DNA from: Olivibacter sp036959255
GTDB lineage: Bacteria; Bacteroidota; Bacteroidia; Sphingobacteriales; Sphingobacteriaceae
Assembly (NCBI RefSeq): GCF_036959255.1
Contig: NZ_JAWMTI010000001.1
Span: forward strand, 558,001 to 622,000
Direction of reading: 5' to 3'
DNA length: 64,000 nucleotides
The translations under genes and the position numbers were made by a program. How positions within the stretch are numbered: the stretch's first letter is position 1; each line of letters starts with the position of its first letter. Below the pieces are notes generated by a model. The model was not told the DNA's origin. It ran no database searches and worked only from the letters and a program-made list of their open reading frames with translations. Positions 34,504 to 43,586 of this stretch are shown here, in pieces.

Positions 34504-35502
34504 TTAATCAACACGTAGGACCAATTTACCGAATTGTTCCGAACGGTCCATCTTTCTCAACGCTTCTTCTGCATGTGCCAAGGGGAAGATCGCATCGATA
34601 ACAGGTTTCGCCAGATGTTTATTCACAAATGCCAGCATATCATGGAAGTCTTTGGGCGACCCCATCGTACTACCTAAGATACTCAATTGTTTCCAGAATA
34701 TCTTTCTCGCATTGAGTTCAGGTAAATTACCCGATGCTGTAGCACCGAAAAACACGATCCTACCACCAGGCTTAGCCAGCTCGATATAATGATCAAAATC
34801 CCTTCCTATGGCACTATCGACAATCACATCAAAACCGCCATCCGGCCTCATCTTTTCTACCCAATTTTTATCGGTATATAACACCCCTGCCTTGGCGCCC
34901 ATTTCCAGCGCTTTTCTTATTTTTTCCCGTTTACTAGACGTAACATATACTTCTGCTCCCGCAAGCACAGCCCATTGCAAAACAAAGCTTGCTACACCCC
35001 CACCTACTCCGGCAACCAATACCCGTTCCCCCGCTTTTAACTGAGCCCTACTAAACAACGCACGCCATGCCGTCAACCCAGCCAAGGGGATGGCCGCAGC
35101 TTCCTCAAAAGTAAGGTGAGCGGGCATAATATGTAAATTCTGAAGGGGGACCTTTACGTACTCCGCAAAGGTTCCATCTTGAGGAAGCCCGAGTATATGA
35201 AATGCGGATGACTGCACAGCTTCGCTTTCGCCCCAATCTAATGACGGATTAATCACAACTTCTTTTCCAATCCAATCCTTTTCAGATTCGCTGCCAACTT
35301 CCACCACAACACCAGCACCATCTGAACCTAAAATAATGGGAAATTTCAACCCAGCATACTCACCCCGCTGTATCCAATAATCTCGTCTGTTAAAGGCTGC
35401 AGCTTTAAGGTTTACGAGTGCTTCATTTGCTTTTAGCTTCGGCTTATTTACATTTTTTATTGTTAACGGTAGGTTGATTCCGTCTAGGACTATTGCTTTC
35501 AT
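34504..35502 (-). CDS. MDR-family zinc-type alcohol dehydrogenase / quinone oxidoreductase
   Basis: The 332-aa medium-chain dehydrogenase has a GroES-like N-terminal domain (RRDYWIQRGEYAGLKFPIILGSDGAGVV, read in parts). Its Rossmann domain contains GERVLVAGVGGGVASFVLQWA. The cysteine-rich structural zinc loop is absent, which favours the NAD(P)H:quinone oxidoreductase/enoyl reductase side of the family. The substrate is not identifiable. Together with the downstream msrA it could be an oxidative-stress pair. Confidence 0.82.
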   Translation of the reverse strand: MKAIVLDGINLPLTIKNVNKPKLKANEALVNLKAAAFNRRDYWIQRGEYAGLKFPIILGSDGAGVVVEVGSESEKDWIGKEVVINPSLDWGESEAVQSSAFHILGLPQDGTFAEYVKVPLQNLHIMPAHLTFEEAAAIPLAGLTAWRALFSRAQLKAGERVLVAGVGGGVASFVLQWAVLAGAEVYVTSSKREKIRKALEMGAKAGVLYTDKNWVEKMRPDGGFDVIVDSAIGRDFDHYIELAKPGGRIVFFGATASGNLPELNARKIFWKQLSILGSTMGSPKDFHDMLAFVNKHLAKPVIDAIFPLAHAEEALRKMDRSEQFGKLVLRVD

Positions 35503-35598
35503 CTGTTGAATTTTATAATGGTGATTCCCTCATCTCCTCAAGGCTTGATAACCGCAGCTTCAATCCGGGCATATGGTTGAATTAGCCTCTGATGAAAA

Positions 35599-35631
35599 AA
35601 AGCAGTGTTGCCCAGGCAAACACTGCTTTTC
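35599..35631 (-). terminator. Terminator after sodA
   Basis: A 12-bp stem (aaaagcagtgtt / aacactgctttt) with a short loop lies 41 bp beyond the sodA stop. Its T-rich end, read on the minus strand, is consistent with intrinsic termination. Confidence 0.75.
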
Positions 35632-35671
35632 ACATGTTTTTAATACTTTTTCGGAAATTCCGAACTAATCA

Positions 35672-36283
35672 TTATTTCTTAGCATTAGCATAACGCTCGC
35701 CAACTGATTTCCAACAAATAACATTAAAAATTGCTTCTAAATAGGCAGGACGCTTGTTCTGGTATTTTAAATAATAGGCGTGTTCCCAAACATCGATACC
35801 CAAAATCGGCGTTCCCTTAACTTCGGCAACATCCATCAACGGATTATCTTGGTTTGGCGTTGAGGTTACCTGCAACTTACCGGAACCGTCTACTACCAAC
35901 CATGACCAACCCGAACCGAAGCGCGTAGCTCCTGCGTCCTGAAGCTTCTTTTTCAATTCATCAAAAGAGCCGAAAGTTTCTTCAATGGCTGTTGCCAGCT
36001 CACCACTTGGAGTTGTTTGTGCATCCGGAGACAATATTGTCCAAAATAAGGAGTGATTATAGTGGCCTCCACCATTGTTTCGAACCGCAGCAGGATATTT
36101 TGAAATGTTCTTTATGATTTCTTCAATGGAAAGCGATTCTGCATCGGTTCCGGCTATTGCCTTATTCAAATTATCAACATATGCCTGATGATGTTTTCCA
36201 TGGTGAATCTCCATGGTCTCTTTATCAATATGAGGTTCTAATGCATCGGATGCGTATGGTAACGCAGGGAGTGAAAAAGCCAT
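35672..36283 (-). CDS. sodA: Superoxide dismutase (Fe/Mn)
   Basis: This 203-aa enzyme dismutates superoxide. ATG 36283 (MAFSLPALPYASDALEPHI) was chosen; the longer frame adds a Lys-rich stretch not seen in the family. Metal ligands are the His in IHHGKHHQAYVDN, the His in GHYNHSLFW, and Asp and His in ILGIDVWEHAYYLKYQ. FGSGWSWLV is the family substrate-channel motif. It has no signal peptide, so it is cytoplasmic. The metal cannot be assigned with confidence from these motifs alone. Confidence 0.95.
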   Translation of the reverse strand: MAFSLPALPYASDALEPHIDKETMEIHHGKHHQAYVDNLNKAIAGTDAESLSIEEIIKNISKYPAAVRNNGGGHYNHSLFWTILSPDAQTTPSGELATAIEETFGSFDELKKKLQDAGATRFGSGWSWLVVDGSGKLQVTSTPNQDNPLMDVAEVKGTPILGIDVWEHAYYLKYQNKRPAYLEAIFNVICWKSVGERYANAKK

Positions 36284-36319
36284 AATTTTATGTTTTTTAA
36301 TTTTCTGATTTGTTCTACA

Positions 36320-36327
36320 CAAATATA
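36320..36327 (-). promoter_or_regulatory. sodA -7 promoter element
   Basis: On the minus strand this reads TATATTTG, an exact TAnnTTTG match. It lies 36 nt upstream of the sodA start and gives a ~30-nt leader. No clear -33 element was seen. Confidence 0.45.
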
Positions 36328-36429
36328 ACGATATATGCTTCGAATTGTTCTCATGAATTAAGGTTTTTATAAGGAGATGACAATTAGCATGAAGCTTTTA
36401 CTAGGATACAGAATATACGGGTGGTAAAC

Positions 36430-36900
36430 TTACCTTCTCTTCAATTGAAAAAACCGCTGCACCAGCTCTCGACATGTATCTTCCATCACACCACTTACAA
36501 CGGTGGTTTTTGGATGGACAATAGCTGCCGAAGTAGCAATATAGCCTCTCTTCTCATCCCGTGCACCAAAAACAATTCGCTTAATTTGAGACCAATAGGA
36601 AGCTCCTGCACACATGACACACGGTTCGATCGTCACATAGAGGGTACAGTCTTTTAAATATTTGCCGCCAATGTAATTAGCTGCAGCAGTGAAGGCCTGC
36701 ATTTCTGCATGGGCTGTGACATCATTCAGTGTTTCGGTAAGGTTGTGCCCGCGGGCAATAATTTTTCCATCGTGCACAATGATGGCCCCAATAGGTACCT
36801 CATCCGACTCGAAAGCTTTTTGGGCTTCGCGTAACGCTTCCTTCATAAAGAATTCGTCTGATACAGCATCACTTGTATCTTCAAAATTGATATATTTCAT
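36430..36900 (-). CDS. tadA: tRNA adenosine/cytidine deaminase-like protein (TadA type)
   Basis: The 156-aa zinc deaminase has the HAE motif (TAHAEMQAF, His64/Glu66) and PCVMC (Cys94, Cys97). GARDEKRGY follows, the layout of TadA, which makes inosine-34 in tRNA-Arg. Guanine deaminases share part of this layout, but GAIIVHDGKIIARGHN and length favour TadA. It is 18 bp downstream of csaA on the same strand. Confidence 0.85.
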   Translation of the reverse strand: MKYINFEDTSDAVSDEFFMKEALREAQKAFESDEVPIGAIIVHDGKIIARGHNLTETLNDVTAHAEMQAFTAAANYIGGKYLKDCTLYVTIEPCVMCAGASYWSQIKRIVFGARDEKRGYIATSAAIVHPKTTVVSGVMEDTCRELVQRFFQLKRR

Positions 36901-36918
36901 CTGTAAAGAAATTACGGT

Positions 36919-37257
36919 CTAGATCAGTTTAGCACCATTAGGCACCTTGGACGCTACGGTAGATAAAACAATATCGCCATTTTCGTCTGCAAACCCGGTA
37001 ATTAAACATTCGGATATAAAATTGGCAATCTGCTTTCTGGGAAAGTTTATCACTCCAATCACTTGCTTCCCTGACAGTTCTTCTTTTGTATAATGTTTCG
37101 TAATTTGGGCGCTGCTTTTCCGTATGCCTATTTCAGGTCCGAAATCAACTGTTAGTTTATAGGCCGGTTTGCGAGCCTTTGGAAAGTCTTCTGCTATTAA
37201 AATCGTTCCGACACGGAGCTCCACCTTTTCAAAATCAAGCCAATTTATCTCTTCCAT
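36919..37257 (-). CDS. csaA: tRNA-binding domain chaperone-like protein CsaA
   Basis: This 112-aa protein is a stand-alone OB-fold tRNA-binding domain, as found in CsaA and at the end of some aminoacyl-tRNA synthetases. KVELRVGTILIAEDFPKARKPAYKLTVDFG and GKQVIGVINFPRKQIANF (both read in parts) are typical. CsaA has been described as a secretion-related chaperone. The minus-strand sequence upstream contains TTG-N20-TATGTTTA, a near match to the promoter consensus. Confidence 0.88.
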   Translation of the reverse strand: MEEINWLDFEKVELRVGTILIAEDFPKARKPAYKLTVDFGPEIGIRKSSAQITKHYTKEELSGKQVIGVINFPRKQIANFISECLITGFADENGDIVLSTVASKVPNGAKLI

Positions 37258-37314
37258 GAGATAAACATAGATAAACTTGTGTTTTTTCGCAAGTTTTATT
37301 TAAAACCTCCGTTT

Positions 37315-38562
37315 CTACTCGTAACGTAAGGCCTCGATCGGATCGAGTTTGGAAGCCTTAGAGGCCGGATAAAAACCTGAGATCATGCCAACACCTACAC
37401 AAACGACAATTCCCATGATAATCCATTTCCAAGGGACTACGAAACTCGTTCCTACGACAATAGCAACGATGTTACCAATTAGAATACCAAGTAATATCCC
37501 GCCAATCCCTCCTAATAAACAGATTACGATGGCCTCCGTTAAAAATTGCATCCGTATTACCTTAGGCGTAGCGCCAATCGCCTTTCGGACGCCAATTTCC
37601 CGTGTTCGCTCGGTCACCGATACAAGCATGATATTCATCAAACCGATGGAGGCGCCAATTAATGTAATGATACCGATGACGAAAGCACCTACGGCAACAT
37701 AGGTAAGGCTACTAACTAATATCTGAGCAACGGCATCACTTTTGGTTATCTCAAAATTGCTTTCCTGCGTAACGGCCAAGCCTCGTATATTTCTAAACAA
37801 GGCAGTTGCTTCTCCAATTGTTGGGTCTATTCCCTGCGCGTTACCGCTCATTACTGTAATCGTATAAGAAGGCATCTCTCCCTGAACTGCTGCACGTGCA
37901 CGCAATAAGGGAATAATGCAGGTTTTATCAGCCCCCATACCAGCACTGGACCCCTTATCTTCCAACACGCCGATGATAAGGTATTTTGCATTACCAATGA
38001 CCAACATTTTATTCAGCGGATCCTGCCCTTCTTTAAATAATCGTTTTTTTATTTCACTCCCGATAATCACCACATTGGATCCGGTTTCTAACTCTCTTTG
38101 TGTGAAGTTTCGACCACTTTCTAATTTATAACCACCAGTTTGTAAATAGTGGTCATCTCCGCCTAAGATGGATATGTTTGGGTTTGACTGTTCGCTCTCG
38201 TATTTGACTACCGCAAAATTAGAGGCATAGGCACTAATCGAAACGATCGCTCCGTAATCGAATCTCTTTTGAAATGCCAGTGCTTCACGATAGGATATTT
38301 TTTTGAAAACTTTGGGTCTCGTACCGCCACCCCCTATTTGTACATTGATTCCCCTATTCCTAATATTAAAGGAATTGGCACCCATTGCTGAAAAGGAATC
38401 TTTTAATGAATTTTGAATAGCATCAATAGAGGTAAGAATGCCTACCAGTGCGGTAATACCAATTGCTATAATCAAAGCTGTTAAAAACGTACGTAGCTTA
38501 TTACTAGCAATTGATTCCAGGGAAAGCCTGATATTTTCTCGATAGGGCATCTTTACTGACAT
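37315..38562 (-). CDS. ABC transporter permease, MacB/FtsX type
   Basis: The 415-aa protein has an N-terminal transmembrane helix, a MacB periplasmic core domain and three C-terminal helices. The hallmark segment is MNIMLVSVTERTREIGVRKAIGATP, read in parts, just after the second helix. The first residues MPYRENIRLSLESIASNKLRTFLTALIIAIGI (in parts) fit the family. The ATPase and the membrane-fusion partner are not adjacent, so it must pair with subunits encoded elsewhere or act with another operon. The exported substrate is unknown. Confidence 0.85.
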   Translation of the reverse strand: MSVKMPYRENIRLSLESIASNKLRTFLTALIIAIGITALVGILTSIDAIQNSLKDSFSAMGANSFNIRNRGINVQIGGGGTRPKVFKKISYREALAFQKRFDYGAIVSISAYASNFAVVKYESEQSNPNISILGGDDHYLQTGGYKLESGRNFTQRELETGSNVVIIGSEIKKRLFKEGQDPLNKMLVIGNAKYLIIGVLEDKGSSAGMGADKTCIIPLLRARAAVQGEMPSYTITVMSGNAQGIDPTIGEATALFRNIRGLAVTQESNFEITKSDAVAQILVSSLTYVAVGAFVIGIITLIGASIGLMNIMLVSVTERTREIGVRKAIGATPKVIRMQFLTEAIVICLLGGIGGILLGILIGNIVAIVVGTSFVVPWKWIIMGIVVCVGVGMISGFYPASKASKLDPIEALRYE

Positions 38563-38601
38563 AGTCTCAAACGATTTGCTATTAAGACATGCAAATCAGG
38601 A

Positions 38602-39873
38602 TTATGTTACAGTGGGGGCTTCACTTACTAATTCAAAAATGGTTATTTCCGGCAAAATGCCGACACGACCTGGGTAACCTAAAAAGCCATATCCCACATT
38701 TACGTAAAGTTGCTGGTCTCCTTCGGTATAAAGACCAGCCCATTCTTTATAGACGTACTCTGCAGGGCTCCATTGATAACGATCTCCTCGGACACCAAAT
38801 TGCATACCGTGCGTATGCCCGGCAAACATAACATCTATATCCTTATTGTCTAGCACTTGGGCCCGCCAATGCGACGGATCGTGTGATAACAATAACTTGA
38901 CAGGTAAATCCTCCGTGTGCTTCTTTGCTAGCTCAATTCGCCCATATTTTGGAAATCTACCTGTCCCCCAATTTTCCACCCCCAGTATACCAATCTCCTC
39001 GTTATTCACACGCAATCTTCTATGCTCATTCAAAAGTAAATCCCAGCCCATAATTTTGTGAATATCTTTTACCTGCTGTAGATTTTTACGCTTCTCAGGG
39101 CTGTCTTCCTTCCCATAGAAGTAATCTCCATAATCATGATTTCCCAAAGTCGAATAAACGCCTAATGGAGCTTTTACTTTGCTAAATAAATCTTGATAGT
39201 TACGCATTTCCTCGGCCTTATTGTTAACCAAATCCCCCGTAAAGAAGATTACATCTGGTTTTTCAGCCAGTAACATATCGATACCTCCTTGCACCGCTTT
39301 CTTATTGTAAAAGCTTCCGGAATGAATATCTGATATTTGCCCAATCTTTAATCCGTGAAAGGCCTTGGGCAAATTCGGCAAATAAAGTTTCTGTCGTCTT
39401 ATCCGATAATCGTAACCTCCTACCGCAATTCCCCAACTCAACGTGGCAAAAGGTACTGCAGCAACAACAATACCCGCTCTGGTGAGAAATTGAGATCGAC
39501 TGATACGATCCATGTTCGCTGTAACAGTCTCCAAAGAAGCTTCTGTTGTTTTAGGTTCGCTTTTTTTGCCGATGATCTTCCTTTTCATCCATACCCCCCC
39601 TCTTCGAAAATCGTCTAAAAGCAATACCAGAACATAGAAGATCTTGCTGGTAAAGGTCAGGAAAAAAGCAACCAATATAATGGATCGAACAATGAGTGGC
39701 AGGTTGAAATACAAGCTTGCGAGAACTCCAATGAACAAAGCAGCACTATATCCCCACCAAATAGCTTTAAAAAATCGCTTTCTAGCCCATTGTAAAGTGC
39801 TTTTCTGAAGAGCGTGATAAATATAAAGATCTATTAAAAGTAGTATAAAGACATTAATAACGATCAATCTCAT
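38602..39873 (-). CDS. Membrane-anchored metallophosphoesterase
   Basis: The 423-aa protein has about three or four N-terminal hydrophobic helices and a basic stretch SRSQFLTRAG before another helix. The calcineurin-like domain contains IGQISDIHSGSF, DVIFFTGDLVNN, STLGNHDYGDYF, LLLSHDPSHW and FAGHTHGMQFG, which hold all the metal ligands. The YkuE-like family acts outside the membrane on an unknown phosphoester. It lies 40 bp upstream of the MacB-type permease on the same strand. Confidence 0.85.
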   Translation of the reverse strand: MRLIVINVFILLLIDLYIYHALQKSTLQWARKRFFKAIWWGYSAALFIGVLASLYFNLPLIVRSIILVAFFLTFTSKIFYVLVLLLDDFRRGGVWMKRKIIGKKSEPKTTEASLETVTANMDRISRSQFLTRAGIVVAAVPFATLSWGIAVGGYDYRIRRQKLYLPNLPKAFHGLKIGQISDIHSGSFYNKKAVQGGIDMLLAEKPDVIFFTGDLVNNKAEEMRNYQDLFSKVKAPLGVYSTLGNHDYGDYFYGKEDSPEKRKNLQQVKDIHKIMGWDLLLNEHRRLRVNNEEIGILGVENWGTGRFPKYGRIELAKKHTEDLPVKLLLSHDPSHWRAQVLDNKDIDVMFAGHTHGMQFGVRGDRYQWSPAEYVYKEWAGLYTEGDQQLYVNVGYGFLGYPGRVGILPEITIFELVSEAPTVT

Positions 39874-39915
39874 GTTAAAACCCTTTCCAACCCTAAAATA
39901 GGCTAGCCATCAACG

Positions 39916-40986
39916 CTATTTGTTTACAATTGTTTCTCCAAGCTGCATATTGGGTATGTTTGCCTGCTCACCGAGCACCAGCTGTTTTAACCCCTCTATC
40001 CATTTCGGATGGGTATTTAAGCTTGGTACCAACTCAACATGTTCTCCACCTAGCTTCTTAAATTCTTGCCCGTATTCTACGGTTATTTCATATAATGTTT
40101 CTATACAGTCGGCAACAAATGCCGGACTGAAAACCAGCAATCTTTTTGCGCCTTCATGGGCTAGTTTCTCCAGTGCATCGCTCGTATAGGGCTGAACCCA
40201 TGGTTCTTTTCCTAACCTTGACTGAAAACAGACAGTATACTTATCCTGTGCTATGCGAAGTTTATCCGCGATCAACCGCGCTGTTGCATGACATTGCGCA
40301 ACATAGCAAAATTTATTCGTTGAGGTTATCTGCGCGCAGCAATTGGGGGCATCACAACCGTGGTTACCGGAATTGTCAACGTTCTTCAATTGCCTAATCG
40401 GTAAGCCATGAAAGCTAAATAGCACATGATCGAAAGTTTCCGGCTTCTTTAATCTGCCATTGTCAGCAAAAGCTTCGATCATCAACTCGTTATCATAGAA
40501 CTGATTGACAAATGAAATTTCCGGAAAGGTTGGCCATGTACTCATTAGACGCATTACCTTTTCAATCACAGACCCCGTGGTAGCAGATGCATACTGTGGA
40601 AATAATGGGATGACGCGAATACTGTCAACCATAGCTAAACGAAGTTTTTCCAATGCCTGTTCGATAGAAGGGTTTTGGTAACGCATCGCGAGTTCAATCT
40701 GGTATTCATCCCCCAATTCTGCACGCAATAAATCGACTTGTTCTTCGCTGATATAAAGCAATGGCGAGCCCTTTTCCTTATCCCAAATCTCATTGTACAA
40801 TTTAGCGGTTTTCGGACTTCTAAAAGGGACTATAATCCCTCTTACCAAAAGATTTCTTTGAATTACACCGATATCGATTACCCGTCCATCCATCAAAAAT
40901 TCATCCAGATATTTCCGAACATCAGGCACCTTGGGACTATCAGGCGTTCCTAAATTAATCAATAACACGCCTTTTTTTGCTTTCAT
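39916..40986 (-). CDS. hemH: Ferrochelatase
   Basis: This enzyme inserts iron into protoporphyrin IX, the last step of heme synthesis. The start at 40986 (MKAKKGVLLINLGTPDSP) matches the family; a longer frame to 41073 adds 29 unrelated residues. Motifs are RNLLVRGIIVPFRSPKTAKLY (in parts), IPLFPQYASATTGS, VLFSFHGLPIRQ with the catalytic His, and CFQSRLGKEPWVQPYT. Its length of 356 aa is normal. The catalytic Glu is likely in FVADCIETLYEI. Confidence 0.94.
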   Translation of the reverse strand: MKAKKGVLLINLGTPDSPKVPDVRKYLDEFLMDGRVIDIGVIQRNLLVRGIIVPFRSPKTAKLYNEIWDKEKGSPLLYISEEQVDLLRAELGDEYQIELAMRYQNPSIEQALEKLRLAMVDSIRVIPLFPQYASATTGSVIEKVMRLMSTWPTFPEISFVNQFYDNELMIEAFADNGRLKKPETFDHVLFSFHGLPIRQLKNVDNSGNHGCDAPNCCAQITSTNKFCYVAQCHATARLIADKLRIAQDKYTVCFQSRLGKEPWVQPYTSDALEKLAHEGAKRLLVFSPAFVADCIETLYEITVEYGQEFKKLGGEHVELVPSLNTHPKWIEGLKQLVLGEQANIPNMQLGETIVNK

Positions 40987-41144
40987 TTGTAAATTCTTTG
41001 TTAGTAAATTCCTTTCTGCATAATAGAAGGGTTTCGTACATTCATTCCATCTTACAAAATTACAAATTTGCATTCGCTTTGGTTTTAGTCAGGAATGAAT
41101 GTGAGCTTTATATGATAATGGAGGAAATGCGAAAGGGAATCAAG

Positions 41145-41993
41145 TTAAAAGCTTTCCAGTTGCTCTTTTACTTTTTGCATCAACCACATAGGAGTTGAGG
41201 TAGCACCGCAAACGCCAATTGTTTCATTTGGGTTGAACAGAGAAGCATCCAATTCTACGGGATCAGAAATGAAAATGCTTTTGGGATTATTTCTTAGACA
41301 AACGTCGTAAAGAACTTTACCATTAGAAGATTTCCTGCCTGATACAAAAACGATTTTATCAAATTGCCGGGCAAATTCAGCCAAATCTTCGTAACGGTTC
41401 GACACTTGTCTGCAAATAGTGTCATTCGCCTTTACTTCATATCCCCTTTTTAGCAGTTCGTCCTTAATCTGATAAAACTTGTCCGTGCTCTTTGTTGTTT
41501 GACTATATAAGGTAAATTTACCAGGTAGCGCGCGTGCATCCAACTCTTCCAGATCCTGAAAAACAATTGCCTCATTATTTGTCTGTCCTTGCAAACCAAT
41601 TACTTCTGCATGCCCGTGTTTCCCAAAGATGAGTATCTGTTCCTTTTCATCGTAAGACGTTTTTATTCTATTTTGTAATTTCAGCACAACGGGACAAGAT
41701 GCATCGATCAAGGTTATATTATTTTCTAAAGCGATTTTATAGGTCTCGGGAGATTCCCCGTGTGCTCTGATCAGCACCTTCTCATTCTTGAGATTTGGTA
41801 AGTCTCCATGGGAAATAATACGCAAACCTTTCGCTTTTAAGCGCGCCACTTCTTCATCGTTATGAACAATATCCCCCAAACAGTAAAGATAGCCCTCCTC
41901 TTCCAGAATTTCCTCTGCCATGTCAATGGCATAAACCACTCCAAAGCAAAAGCCGGAATCTTTATCAATCGAAACGCGCAGTTGATAACTCAT
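41145..41993 (-). CDS. ispH: 4-hydroxy-3-methylbut-2-enyl diphosphate reductase
   Basis: This is the last enzyme of the MEP isoprenoid pathway, a 4Fe-4S protein. The three cluster cysteines are in GFCFGV (Cys16), IDASCPVVLKLQ and GVCGATSTPMWLM. HGESPETYK, GKHGHAEVIGL and the SQTTKSTDKF segment are family motifs. Length 282 aa is typical. A promoter-like TATCTTTG sits 7 nt upstream of the ATG, and a heptamer tandem repeat lies just beyond it. Confidence 0.95.
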   Translation of the reverse strand: MSYQLRVSIDKDSGFCFGVVYAIDMAEEILEEEGYLYCLGDIVHNDEEVARLKAKGLRIISHGDLPNLKNEKVLIRAHGESPETYKIALENNITLIDASCPVVLKLQNRIKTSYDEKEQILIFGKHGHAEVIGLQGQTNNEAIVFQDLEELDARALPGKFTLYSQTTKSTDKFYQIKDELLKRGYEVKANDTICRQVSNRYEDLAEFARQFDKIVFVSGRKSSNGKVLYDVCLRNNPKSIFISDPVELDASLFNPNETIGVCGATSTPMWLMQKVKEQLESF

Positions 41994-42000
41994 GATGATG

Positions 42001-42008
42001 CAAAGATA
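42001..42008 (-). promoter_or_regulatory. ispH -7 promoter element
   Basis: On the minus strand TATCTTTG matches TAnnTTTG and ends 7 nt from the ispH ATG (41993), so the mRNA would have almost no 5' leader. No -33 TTG is visible at the expected spacing. Confidence 0.4.
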
Positions 42009-42030
42009 GCATTTTTTGGCTATAAGTTGT

Positions 42031-42065
42031 TTGTTAGTTGTTAGTTGTTAGTTGTTAGTTGTTAG
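42031..42065. repeat. Five tandem copies of a TTGTTAG heptamer
   Basis: TTGTTAG is repeated five times without interruption (35 bp). It is followed by a degenerate ACTTTTTAATTTTT direct repeat up to 42110. It fills the gap between the dacB stop and the ispH promoter region. Slippage in such a tract could change promoter spacing, though no evidence for that exists here. Confidence 0.85.
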
Positions 42066-42110
42066 TAAAATTTACTTTTTAATTTTTACTTTTTAATTTT
42101 TAATTTCTAA

Positions 42111-43586
42111 CTACTTCAATACATTTAACAATTTGAACATTTGCTGACGCATATTATAAGCAGTACCTTCATAATTATTTACGAGCAAGCTAAACACAAG
42201 TTCTGTTCCGTTCGCGGCCTTTTGATATCCCGTATATCCCAATACACCACCAATGGTACCGCTTTTCATTTTCATGCCATTATAAACAGGAATACTTTTA
42301 TAGTAGGCAGTGAACCAGGGTTCTCGCCTAATGAACGCTAGAATTTTTGCCATTGTCATCGTCGTAACCCGATTTTCCGGAGAGAGCCCGCTACCATCAA
42401 AGATCTTTATAGTTCCTTTTTCCAAGCCTAACTTGGTAACCCAAAAATCGCGCAGTATATCGGCCGCTTCATCCGTATCCGATATTTGTCCTTTTTCCCT
42501 TGCCAACGTCATCAAGAGCGATTCGCCATACAAATTAATACTTTTTTGATTAAACCAATAAACGAGATCCGCTAAAGTCGGAGATTGATGAATGAGCAGG
42601 GTCTTCCCCTCTTCCGGCACCCCCTTTCCCGATAGCTTGAGTAGCTCACCGGTAGTTGCGGGCTGCCGCACACTGATGCCTTGACGTTCTAAATTCAACT
42701 GTAATCGCAGCGCTGCATCATATGCCGCGTCCGGCAATGCTATCTGTATAGGTTTTCTTAAATCGATACCGTAGCTTCCTCTTAAATAGATCAGGGATGA
42801 ATAAGGAGCGCTGTAGGGATATACTTTATCACCCGAACCAGGACTGCCTGTTGTGGCTTCATTAACGATTTTGAGGTAGGATACGTTAGGTACAGTCGAC
42901 CGCAAGCTTGTTGCGGCCCCTACCTGCTTACCAGGCTGAATATGAACATCTACTAAATTTTCCCGCCAGTTCAGTCCGGAGATTCCTGCACCATAATAGC
43001 TTCCCAGATCCTGCCAAATCCATCGCGGACCTGCCTTTTGCCCTCCGTATAATAAATCGTCACCAACAATGCTACCGTTTATTTTCTTTATCCCCGCCTT
43101 CACAATTGCATGGGTCCATTGTGTTAACAACAAAGACTCCTTTGTCCGTTCAAAACGATCGCTCCCAAGAGAAGGATCCCCGCTTCCTTTAATAACAATA
43201 TCTCCAGTTAAAACACTATCAACAATTTGACCCGTATAGTATAATTGTGTCTGATATGTATAATCTGCTCCTAATATATAAAAAGCGGCAGCTGAGGTAA
43301 TGGTTTTCAGGGTAGAAGCTGTTGCAAGCCCTATATTACCATTCTTAGAAAACACAACCGCACCCGTTTTAGCATCTAATACGGTAAAGGAAGCGATCCC
43401 ATTTTTCAGCATCGGATTACGTTCAAATTGTTGATAAGCAAGGTTTATTTTTTGCTCTAAGGGTTGCGCGTGTAACGAAGTTATCAGAAAAAAAACAATC
43501 AAAACCAAATGAAATACAACCCTTATACAACTATTTAACGCCATTATTTTCATGTTTCTGTTATCAACGTTCCGTTTTCTCTTCAA
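42111..43586 (-). CDS. dacB: D-alanyl-D-alanine carboxypeptidase/endopeptidase (PBP4 type)
   Basis: This 491-aa penicillin-binding protein is exported by an N-terminal signal region (HLVLIVFFLITSLHAQ). The active-site motifs are STLK (in ATASTLKTITSA), SIN (in NQKSINLYGESLL) and KSG (in MKMKSGTIGGVLGYTGY). The long insert between SXXK and SXN is typical of class C PBP4. It trims and cleaves peptidoglycan cross-links in the periplasm. The start overlaps the upstream gene's stop by 4 bp (ATGA), implying coupled translation. Confidence 0.93.
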   Translation of the reverse strand: MKRKRNVDNRNMKIMALNSCIRVVFHLVLIVFFLITSLHAQPLEQKINLAYQQFERNPMLKNGIASFTVLDAKTGAVVFSKNGNIGLATASTLKTITSAAAFYILGADYTYQTQLYYTGQIVDSVLTGDIVIKGSGDPSLGSDRFERTKESLLLTQWTHAIVKAGIKKINGSIVGDDLLYGGQKAGPRWIWQDLGSYYGAGISGLNWRENLVDVHIQPGKQVGAATSLRSTVPNVSYLKIVNEATTGSPGSGDKVYPYSAPYSSLIYLRGSYGIDLRKPIQIALPDAAYDAALRLQLNLERQGISVRQPATTGELLKLSGKGVPEEGKTLLIHQSPTLADLVYWFNQKSINLYGESLLMTLAREKGQISDTDEAADILRDFWVTKLGLEKGTIKIFDGSGLSPENRVTTMTMAKILAFIRREPWFTAYYKSIPVYNGMKMKSGTIGGVLGYTGYQKAANGTELVFSLLVNNYEGTAYNMRQQMFKLLNVLK

